Source: Bacteroidales bacterium UBA5621
GTDB lineage: Bacteria; Bacteroidota; Bacteroidia; Bacteroidales; VadinHA17
Reading direction: 5' to 3'
Length of the DNA stretch: 13,940 bases
Assembly: GCA_002424525.1 (NCBI GenBank)
Contig: DIKJ01000037.1
Location: 29,240 to 43,179 of the forward strand
Shown: piece by piece, positions 8,308 to 13,940 of the stretch
Position numbering within the stretch: position 1 is the stretch's first letter
How the letters are laid out: the number at the start of each line of letters is the position of its first letter
Position numbers and translations under genes: made by a program
Notes under the pieces: generated by a model
The model's input: only the letters and a program-made list of their open reading frames with translations
Told to the model about the DNA's origin: nothing
The model's database searches: none

Positions 8308-8315
8308 CAAATATA
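8308..8315 (-). promoter_or_regulatory. -7 promoter element for the PD40 lipoprotein gene
   Basis: The minus strand reads TATATTTG, an exact TAnnTTTG match, 33 bases before the ATG at 8275. The predicted transcript start near 8300 excludes the upstream GTG as a start codon. The region where the -33 box should be is occupied by the inverted repeat at 8326-8353. Confidence 0.5.
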
Positions 8316-8325
8316 AATATAAAAT

Positions 8326-8353
8326 GAAGAACCGGGTCGTTGCCCGGCTCTTC
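8326..8353. repeat. 11-bp inverted repeat upstream of the lipoprotein promoter
   Basis: The arms GAAGAACCGGG (8326-8336) and CCCGGCTCTTC (8343-8353) are separated by 6 bases. One position mismatches on the plus strand, but as minus-strand RNA it becomes a G-U pair, giving a complete 11-bp stem. It overlaps the place where a -33 box or regulator would bind for the lipoprotein promoter. It could be an operator or a structured RNA element. The terminator reading is weak because no gene reads into it from either side and no strict T-run follows. Confidence 0.6.
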
Positions 8354-8576
8354 GAAGGTAGAATTTAGGTTAATTCTAGGGTAAAATGGATATAGGGGTA
8401 AAAAATCAATTCATACAACATAGATGAAAATTTATGCGATTTGGTTGCGTGGGTTTCCCCAAAAACAGTGGTTTTAATGTGATGTTTTTGTATGATATTG
8501 AATCTTAGGTGTTTAAAAAAAGGTTAAAATGTTGATAATTGTGCAGACGTCAAAATCAGCTTAAATAAATTGTTGC
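8354..8576. other. Intergenic stretch between divergent lipoprotein and TPR genes
   Basis: This is the remainder of the 328-base gap between 8275 and 8604. It is AT-rich, has no credible open frame and no tRNA-like fold that I can see. Other than the promoter elements and inverted repeat listed separately, I find nothing I can name in it. Confidence 0.6.
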
Positions 8577-8584
8577 TATTTTTG
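8577..8584 (+). promoter_or_regulatory. -7 promoter element for the TPR-ComA-aroE run
   Basis: TATTTTTG matches TAnnTTTG exactly and lies 19 bases before the ATG at 8604, which implies a very short leader of about 12-15 bases. No canonical -33 TTTG is evident. Confidence 0.5.
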
Positions 8585-8603
8585 TACACATCAATTTCTG
8601 AAG

Positions 8604-10016
8604 ATGGAAGAAGAGAGATTTGGATTCTCATATGAGGAAGAGATCAAGCATGCGGTCCAGAAGTTTGAGAGGATGAAAAGGAATAATGAGAGTTATTTCT
8701 TTGATGTAATTGAATTTGAATCAATAATTGATTTTTATATCGAGAACAACAATTCTGTAAAGGCATTTGAGGCAGCAACACTGGCAACGGAACAACACCC
8801 GAACTCCGTTTCAATACAGCTTCGCAAAGCAAGGGTGCTTCTTGATAAGGGGCGGGCGGTGGAGACTCTTACTATTTTGAGAAAGCTTGAGAGCATTGAA
8901 CCGGGAAACCACGAGATTTATATTGCAAAGGGCACAGCCATGGGAATGCTTGGGGATATACAGGGTGCAAAGAAAATGTTCGACTATTCCCTGACCCTCG
9001 ATTCAGATGATGTTGAGAATATACTTTTTGCCATAACATCCGTCCTTCAGAACCTCAATTATTATGAACACCTTATTCCATATCTGCTGAAGCTAACAGA
9101 TCTTGAACCGGAGTTTTATGCCCATCTTTATGATCTTGCCTATGCATACGAAAAGACGGAAGATTTCGAGAACAGTATATACTATTATCTGAAATACCTC
9201 GAAGAGGAGCCATTTTCTGACAGTGCCTGGTATAATCTGGGTATAATTTACAGCAAGCTTGAATATTACGACAAAGCAATAGAAGCCTACGACTTTGCCC
9301 TGGCAATCAACTCCCACAATACTTTTGCACTCTTCAATAAAGGGAACATTCTCAGTAACCTTGAGAGGTATGCCGAGGCGATACCCGTCTATCATGAGTA
9401 TCTCGAGATCGAGCCAGATAATTTTGAGGCAATGACTTATCTTGCAGAATGTTATGAGAAGACCAATGAACTGATCCTTGCCCGTAAATATTATCTGGAT
9501 GCAATCGAGCTTTCACCTGATTTTGCTGAACCATGGCTTGGCCTGGGTATAATAGCTCTGATTACCGGCAAACCTGACGAGAGCCTTATCTTTCTGATGA
9601 AGGCGGTCAGACTGGATGATGAAAATCCGGAAATATGGTTTCTCCTTGGAAGGGCTCATAATGCCATAGGTGAGAAAAAAGCTGCACTGAGATGCTACAG
9701 GGAAGCTCTTAAGCTCGATGCCTACTACGATGAAGTATGGACCGAACTGGGGAGGATCATAATAAAGGAGGGCCTTCAGAGAAAAGCGTTGCCATATCTG
9801 GAAAAGGCCTATAAGATAATCGGGGACGTGCCTGGAATAAGTTACCTCCTGGCAACATGCCATATTTATGCCGGAAGCCCCGACAAGGCATACAGACACC
9901 TGATGATAGCATTAACCACCGATAAAGATCTTTTTGCAGGGTTCGCCCGATTTCTTCCCTATAATTTGTTAAGCCGCAAAATCAGGAAACTCCTGAAGAG
10001 CAGTAACCTGATATGA
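8604..10016 (+). CDS. Cytoplasmic tetratricopeptide-repeat protein
   Basis: The 470-residue protein has no signal peptide or membrane segment and consists almost wholly of 34-residue TPR units, about eleven or twelve, from about residue 34 to 443. The clearest are 206-239 (AWYNLGIIYSKLEYYDKAIEAYDFAL in two parts), 240-273, 274-307, 308-341 and 342-375 (IWFLLGRAHNAIGEKKAALR), each with the W/L-G-Y-A-A pattern. An acidic N-terminal segment (1-33) and a basic C-terminal tail (444-470, RKIRKLLK) flank the solenoid. Such a scaffold binds partner proteins or peptides; no catalytic domain is present and no function can be assigned. It is the first gene of a probable operon: the ComA-family gene follows after 26 bases. 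The start follows directly on the promoter at 8577. Confidence 0.88.
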   Translation: MEEERFGFSYEEEIKHAVQKFERMKRNNESYFFDVIEFESIIDFYIENNNSVKAFEAATLATEQHPNSVSIQLRKARVLLDKGRAVETLTILRKLESIEPGNHEIYIAKGTAMGMLGDIQGAKKMFDYSLTLDSDDVENILFAITSVLQNLNYYEHLIPYLLKLTDLEPEFYAHLYDLAYAYEKTEDFENSIYYYLKYLEEEPFSDSAWYNLGIIYSKLEYYDKAIEAYDFALAINSHNTFALFNKGNILSNLERYAEAIPVYHEYLEIEPDNFEAMTYLAECYEKTNELILARKYYLDAIELSPDFAEPWLGLGIIALITGKPDESLIFLMKAVRLDDENPEIWFLLGRAHNAIGEKKAALRCYREALKLDAYYDEVWTELGRIIIKEGLQRKALPYLEKAYKIIGDVPGISYLLATCHIYAGSPDKAYRHLMIALTTDKDLFAGFARFLPYNLLSRKIRKLLKSSNLI

Positions 10017-10042
10017 TTTATTAATCAGAATATTGATGTCAG

Positions 10043-10822
10043 ATGAGAACAATTCTTCCTTACATTCCCGACCGGCCTGAGAAACCGCGAAAAGAAGGAA
10101 TCACCATGGTTATGGATAAGGGCCTGAGTCTCAGGGAAGCAGAAGATTTCATGTCAGTCGGCAACCTTTATACCGATTTTGTAAAACTGGGATTCGGCAC
10201 GTCGATCCTGACTCCCCATTTTGAAAGGAAAGTACAATTGTACAAGAAGCATGATGTTGTTCCCTATCCCGGAGGCACTCTCTTTGAAGCATTTATTGTG
10301 AGGAATATGTTCGGGGATTACCTTGATTTCCTTGATAAATATGAGTTTGAATTTGTTGAGGTATCCGACGGATCTTTCGAGATCGAGCATGGACGAAAGC
10401 TTGAATACATTATGCGTCTTGCTGAAAGAGGCACTGTTATCTCTGAGGTCGGATCCAAAAAAAAGAACGTGGTCTACACACCGGATGAATGGGTGAGCAT
10501 GATGAAATCTGAGCTTGAGGCAGGTTCGGTCAAAGTGATTGCGGAAGCTAGGGAGTCGGGTACCGTAGGTATTTATAACGATGACGGATCGGCTAATACC
10601 GGTTTGATCTGTGCCATTTCAGAACATATTGGCTTTGATAAGGTAATCTGGGAAGCACCGCTAAAGTCCCAGCAGATCTGGTTCATTAATAATTTCGGAG
10701 CCAACGTGAACCTCGGCAATATTGCCCCTAATGAGATCATTCCCCTCGAATCCCTGCGCTGCGGCCTTCGCGGTGATACCTTCTTCCGGTTTCTGCCTCC
10801 GGAGCTGAAGAATGGAAAATAA
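10043..10822 (+). CDS. comA: Phosphosulfolactate synthase (ComA family)
   Basis: ComA-family enzymes add sulfite to phosphoenolpyruvate to give (2R)-phospho-3-sulfolactate, the first step of coenzyme M synthesis in methanogens; the same family includes Bacillus YitD and the plant heat-tolerance protein HSA32. The 259-residue chain has the usual single-domain TIM-barrel length. Visible family segments: KPRKEGITMVMDKGL at 14-28, PYPGGTLFE at 74-82, EFVEVSDGS at 103-111, ISEVGSK at 133-139, VIAEARESG at 165-173, and GNIAPNEIIPLESLRCGLRGDT at 225-246. A Bacteroidota member is unlikely to make coenzyme M; sulfolactate or a sulfonate precursor is more plausible, but this is inference, and the HSA32-type role without sulfite chemistry remains possible. 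It lies 26 bases after the TPR gene and 44 bases before aroE. The name comA here is not the competence regulator. Confidence 0.87.
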   Translation: MRTILPYIPDRPEKPRKEGITMVMDKGLSLREAEDFMSVGNLYTDFVKLGFGTSILTPHFERKVQLYKKHDVVPYPGGTLFEAFIVRNMFGDYLDFLDKYEFEFVEVSDGSFEIEHGRKLEYIMRLAERGTVISEVGSKKKNVVYTPDEWVSMMKSELEAGSVKVIAEARESGTVGIYNDDGSANTGLICAISEHIGFDKVIWEAPLKSQQIWFINNFGANVNLGNIAPNEIIPLESLRCGLRGDTFFRFLPPELKNGK

Positions 10823-10866
10823 TGGTTCAGGCTGAGGGATAATTATAGAATGCAGGTGCAGACATT

Positions 10867-11616
10867 ATGAGGAGATTCGGACTTATCGGATACCCGCTGG
10901 GACACTCTTTCTCAAGGAAATACTTCACCGGGAAATTTCTCAGTGAGCAGATCGACGATTGCTCATACGATAATTATCCTCTCGAAAGCCTTGACGGCTT
11001 CTATGATCTTCTCCGTACAATACCGGATCTTGCAGGCCTTAATGTGACTATCCCGTATAAATCTGAAATAATCAGGTTTCTGGATACCATCGATCCGGAG
11101 GCTGAGGAAATTGGGGCAGTTAATGTCTTGAAAATTAAGAGAATAAAAGACAAGATTGAAATAGCCGGATTCAATTCTGACGTTACGGGAATAAGAGAAT
11201 CAATCGATCCCTGGCTTGCTGAAATAAACCAGGCCATGGTCCTCGGTACAGGTGGAAGTTCAAAAGCAGTCTGTTACGTCCTCGGGAAATACGGATTCCC
11301 TTTTTCAAGAATCTCAAGGACAGGAAAGGAAGGCACGTTAGGCTATCAGGACATCACTGCGGAATTAATGGAGAAAACCGAACTTATCGTCAATACAACC
11401 CCGCTGGGAATGTTCCCCGACACTGAAAGCTGGCCGGATATAGATTATGATCTTCTTGACAAAAAGCACATACTGTTTGATCTGGTTTATAATCCGGAAA
11501 TAACATCGTTTTTGAAAATGGGGCAGGAGCGAGGCTGCAGGATCATAAGTGGAATCAGGATGCTTCACTCACAGGCAGAGCGATCGTGGGAGATCTGGAA
11601 CAGCGGGCAATTTTAA
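10867..11616 (+). CDS. aroE: Shikimate dehydrogenase (NADP+)
   Basis: AroE reduces 3-dehydroshikimate to shikimate with NADPH in the path to chorismate and aromatic amino acids. The 249-residue protein is shorter than the E. coli enzyme (272) but normal for Bacteroidota. Substrate-site motifs are GYPLGHSFS at 8-16 (two serines), GLNVTIPYK with the catalytic lysine K65, and GFNSD with the catalytic aspartate D105. The nucleotide-binding loop is GTGGSSKAV at 127-135, then NTTPLGMFP at 176-184 and GIRMLHSQAERSW at 229-241 with the substrate-contacting Q236. It is 44 bases after the ComA-family gene, with no terminator visible in between. Its stop codon overlaps that of truA on the other strand. 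Confidence 0.96.
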   Translation: MRRFGLIGYPLGHSFSRKYFTGKFLSEQIDDCSYDNYPLESLDGFYDLLRTIPDLAGLNVTIPYKSEIIRFLDTIDPEAEEIGAVNVLKIKRIKDKIEIAGFNSDVTGIRESIDPWLAEINQAMVLGTGGSSKAVCYVLGKYGFPFSRISRTGKEGTLGYQDITAELMEKTELIVNTTPLGMFPDTESWPDIDYDLLDKKHILFDLVYNPEITSFLKMGQERGCRIISGIRMLHSQAERSWEIWNSGQF

Positions 11617-12368
11617 ATGAAAATGGTTTCCGGATATTCGATCGCAGTAAGGAACAGTCCCCGCGCAGGCACTGACCCTCCGGCTCTGGATCGGTCCCTT
11701 GCAAGAATTATCTCTTCAAACTCCTCCAGGCTTGTTTTGCCCCTCCCTGCCTGAATAAGTGTTCCCGCAACAGCCCTTACCATATTCCTCAGGAATCTGT
11801 CTGCTTTAATAGTGAAGATCAGCTGGTTGTCCGCCTCCTCCCACGAAGCATGAAATATCTTGCAGATATTGGTCCTGGTATTCGAGTGCAATCTGCTGAA
11901 ACTGGTAAAATCTGAGTGACGCGTCAGCAAAAATGAAGCCTTGTTCATAAGATCAACATCAATATTGCCGGTGTAAAGCCAGCTGTAATCTTTCCTGAAA
12001 GGATCTTTTTTTCTTGAAATGTAGTATTTATATGTTCTGGAAACTGCGCTGAAACGGGCACTCGATTCAGGGTTAACCTTTCTTAAGCCGGTAACTGAAA
12101 TATCTTCAGGAAGATAACCGTTCAGACCCGTAATAATGCCTCCCCTGGAATCCAGATCATTCAAAGCGGAGTCGAAGTGAGCGCAGAAAGCCAGTGCATG
12201 AACTCCTGCATCCGTCCTTCCGGCACCAGTCGAAGCGATCTTTTCACCTAAAATGGTGCTTAGCGCTTTATCAAGGATATGCTGAACCGTCATGGAATTG
12301 GGCTGATACTGCCACCCGTGGTATGAAGTTCCTTTATATGAGATGAATATGAAATACCTTGTTTTCAC
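11613..12368 (-). CDS. truA: tRNA pseudouridine(38-40) synthase
   Basis: TruA converts U38-U40 of the tRNA anticodon stem to pseudouridine. The 251-residue protein has normal length. Motif I, GAGRTDAGVHA at 48-58, holds the catalytic aspartate D53; RTYKYYI at 111-117 holds the conserved tyrosine; FLRNMVR at 192-198 and ARGLFLTAIEYP at 235-246 complete the family pattern. The frame begins at a GTG (12368); an ATG two bases earlier is out of frame and stops at once, and no in-frame ATG exists near the family's N-terminus, so the GTG is chosen. The -7 element at 12382-12389 would leave a leader of only a few bases. The gene converges on aroE with the two stop codons sharing bases 11614-11615. 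Confidence 0.95.
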   Translation of the reverse strand: MKTRYFIFISYKGTSYHGWQYQPNSMTVQHILDKALSTILGEKIASTGAGRTDAGVHALAFCAHFDSALNDLDSRGGIITGLNGYLPEDISVTGLRKVNPESSARFSAVSRTYKYYISRKKDPFRKDYSWLYTGNIDVDLMNKASFLLTRHSDFTSFSRLHSNTRTNICKIFHASWEEADNQLIFTIKADRFLRNMVRAVAGTLIQAGRGKTSLEEFEEIILARDRSRAGGSVPARGLFLTAIEYPETIFI

Positions 12369-12381
12369 ATACTGGTTTTTG

Positions 12382-12410
12382 CAAATGTAATTATATTAAA
12401 AGACAACAAA
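12382..12410 (-). promoter_or_regulatory. Promoter for truA (-33 TTTG and -7 TACATTTG)
   Basis: The minus strand has TACATTTG at 12382-12389, an exact TAnnTTTG match, with TTTG at 12407-12410, 17 bases upstream. Spacing is slightly under the usual 19-21. The -7 box is only 13 bases before the GTG start, so the transcript would be nearly leaderless. Confidence 0.5.
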
Positions 12411-12499
12411 TAAAACCCGTCCATCCCAAAAAAATATGATACAATTGCTTGGAAATCGATCTTAAAATGTATTTTTACTTCATTCGAAAACCTGAAAAA

Positions 12500-12507
12500 T
12501 TAATTTG
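12500..12507 (+). promoter_or_regulatory. Possible -7 promoter element for the FHS permease gene
   Basis: TTAATTTG differs from TAnnTTTG at one position and lies 22 bases before the ATG at 12529. It is T-rich upstream (TTTTT near 12472-12476). If real, it rules out the TTG at 12505 as the start codon. Confidence 0.3.
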
Positions 12508-12528
12508 TATAACCTAAAAACTCACACA

Positions 12529-13860
12529 ATGACAGAACAGAAAAACACGCAGGCCATTGGCATGGCCTTTATGGGAATGATATTCTTCCTGTTCGGATTC
12601 GTTACGACTTTTAATATTACGCTGGCAGATAAGTTCAAGGCAGTCTTTGAGCTGTCGAACTTTCAGGCCCAGCTGGTAAATGGTGCTTTCTTTTTTACCT
12701 ACTTTGTGCTCTCTTTTACAGCCGGTGGCATAATCAAGAGAATCGGTTACAAGGCAGGTGTTATTCTTGGCCTTTTACTTGTGGCCGTCGGCAGCTTTCT
12801 GTTTTTCCCTGCTGCTAAGGCAATTTCCTTTCCATTTTTCCTTTTTGCCATTTTTATCATGGCTGGTGGTGTTGTTTTCCTGCAAACAGCTGCAAATCCG
12901 TACGTTACTGCGCTTGGACCATCAAAGACCGCCTCGGGCAGACTAAATCTTACCCAGGCACTTAACTCGATTGCAACCTATATTGCACCTCTTCTTGCCG
13001 GGCTTTTTGTATTTAAAACAGCTGCAACTGCAGCCCTGAACACCGCTGAATCTGTCCCGACCACTCCTTTTTTAATAATTGCCATAGTCGTTATTTTTAT
13101 TGCTATTGCTATTTATTTTTTAAGGCTCCCTGAAATTTCAACCAAAAGTGTTGAGAAGAAAAGTGTCTGGAGCCATACGCATACCATTCTGGGTGCTGTG
13201 GGTATTTTCTGTTATGTTGGTGCTGAGGTAGGATCTGCAGCCATGCTTCAGAGATATTTCCAGGAGGCTTTACAGATGGCGCGTAATGACGCCGCACTGA
13301 TGATAGCCCTTTACTGGGGCGGCGCAATGGTCGGAAGGTTTTACGGATCATTCATGCTCTCGGATGTTGAAAAATCAAAGAAATACCTGTATGCTGTCCT
13401 TGTTGTTGCCCTGGCCATGTTTGTCGGCTGGTTCGTTAGAAAAGAAATAACGGATGGACTGATTTTCGCAGGAATTGCTGTGGTAAACTATCTCGCGATG
13501 CAGCTTGGCAGAGGCAATGCAAGCAGATCTCTCGCTGTTTTCGGATTAATTGCCGCTTTGCTGCTGGTAGTGGTAATGGCTGTAAATGGACCGATCATTC
13601 TGTGGGTAGGTTTATCTATAGGATTCTTTAACTCAATTATGTTCCCCAATATTTTTGCGCTCGGCGTTGACGGCCTTGACAAAGGTGAACTCAGCATGGC
13701 CTCAGGACTTATCAATACCATGATAGTCGGTGGTGCTGTGGTACCTGTTCTCATGGGCCTCATGGCTGACGGAATAGGTGTGAGATTCTCATTTATTCTG
13801 CCAATAATCTGTTACCTCTATATTGTATATTTCGCCCTTGTCGGGAGCAAGCATAAGTAA
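12529..13860 (+). CDS. Sugar MFS transporter of the FucP/GluP (FHS) family
   Basis: The 443-residue inner-membrane protein has about twelve hydrophobic helices and the family's landmarks: GFVTTFN near 23-29, LSNFQAQLVNGAFFFTYF at 42-59, GYKAGVILGL at 73-82, the signature LQTAANPYVTALGP at 118-131, RLNLTQALNS at 138-147, and FCYVGAEVGSA, which matches the FCYVGAQ segment of E. coli FucP. FHS members import fucose, glucose, galactose or related sugars by H+ or Na+ symport; the substrate here cannot be told. By alignment with FucP as I recall it, the proton-coupling D46 and E135 are replaced by I30 and Q119. The TTG at 12505 would add eight residues, but the ATG at 12529 fits the possible promoter. 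No sugar kinase or glycosidase gene is adjacent. The gene is divergent from truA and ends 28 bases before a strong stem-loop. Confidence 0.9.
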   Translation: MTEQKNTQAIGMAFMGMIFFLFGFVTTFNITLADKFKAVFELSNFQAQLVNGAFFFTYFVLSFTAGGIIKRIGYKAGVILGLLLVAVGSFLFFPAAKAISFPFFLFAIFIMAGGVVFLQTAANPYVTALGPSKTASGRLNLTQALNSIATYIAPLLAGLFVFKTAATAALNTAESVPTTPFLIIAIVVIFIAIAIYFLRLPEISTKSVEKKSVWSHTHTILGAVGIFCYVGAEVGSAAMLQRYFQEALQMARNDAALMIALYWGGAMVGRFYGSFMLSDVEKSKKYLYAVLVVALAMFVGWFVRKEITDGLIFAGIAVVNYLAMQLGRGNASRSLAVFGLIAALLLVVVMAVNGPIILWVGLSIGFFNSIMFPNIFALGVDGLDKGELSMASGLINTMIVGGAVVPVLMGLMADGIGVRFSFILPIICYLYIVYFALVGSKHK

Positions 13861-13888
13861 CCGTTTGGTTGATAATCAATTTTTGCAG

Positions 13889-13922
13889 GAGGCTGTCCCG
13901 GATATTGTTTTGGGACAGCCTC
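13889..13922 (+). terminator. Stem-loop terminator after the FHS permease gene
   Basis: Perfect 11-bp arms GAGGCTGTCCC (13889-13899) and GGGACAGCCTC (13912-13922) enclose a 12-base loop, followed by the moderately T-rich ATTCATTATTT. The GGCTGTCCC...GGGACAGCC type is a common end-of-gene hairpin in Bacteroidota. It could also serve a gene entering from the right, because the stem is symmetric. Confidence 0.75.
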
Positions 13923-13940
13923 ATTCATTATTTCACGACA

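Noticed and set aside
8276..8308. GTG start extending the PD40 lipoprotein by eleven residues
   Set aside because: It overlaps the predicted -7 element and would put extra polar residues ahead of the lipoprotein signal.
8326..8353. Inverted repeat as a transcription terminator
   Set aside because: Both flanking genes point away from it, and no clear T-run follows on either strand; kept as a repeat only.

Overview
The window looks like chromosomal DNA of a member of the Bacteroidota, probably an environmental relative of the Bacteroidales or Marinilabiliales; that level of placement is an inference. The reasons are the -7 promoter motif TAnnTTTG found in front of at least six starts, weak or absent Shine-Dalgarno sequences, FucP-type sugar permease and PD40 lipoprotein genes, and Bacteroidota-like versions of ArgS, Ffh and AroE. 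Coding density is high. I see no insertion sequence, integrase, tRNA, rRNA, CRISPR array or phage gene.

Region 1 (1-3030, minus strand). Read in the direction of transcription, this holds a SiaC-like DUF1987 regulatory protein, an exported fusion of a Memo domain and an AMMECR1 domain (AmmeMemoRadiSam proteins B and A in one chain), and, 2 bases later, a polytopic membrane protein that runs off the left edge. The membrane protein starts with a short histidine-bearing helical segment and continues into the membrane part of a fused spermidine-synthase-like protein. This exported Memo/AMMECR1 plus membrane-protein pair is the least understood and most interesting part of the window.

Region 2 (3209-7254, plus strand). 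A housekeeping run: arginyl-tRNA synthetase (argS), the signal recognition particle GTPase (ffh) and the bifunctional one-carbon/folate enzyme (folD). Gaps are 31 and 3 bases, so this is probably one transcript starting at the promoter near 3209. It ends convergently, 16 bases from a PD40 beta-propeller lipoprotein on the minus strand (7271-8275).

Region 3 (8276-11616). A 328-base divergent intergenic region carries promoters in both directions and an 11-bp inverted repeat. It is followed on the plus strand by a large cytoplasmic TPR protein, a phosphosulfolactate synthase (ComA family) and shikimate dehydrogenase (aroE). The last two are small-molecule enzymes (sulfonate formation, aromatic amino acids); the TPR protein has no assigned role.

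Region 4 (11613-13940). The tRNA pseudouridine synthase gene truA (minus strand) overlaps the end of aroE by 3 bases. Divergent from it is an MFS permease of the FucP/GluP (FHS) family, which ends at a strong 11-bp stem-loop. The permease appears to lack both acidic residues that couple protons in E. coli FucP.
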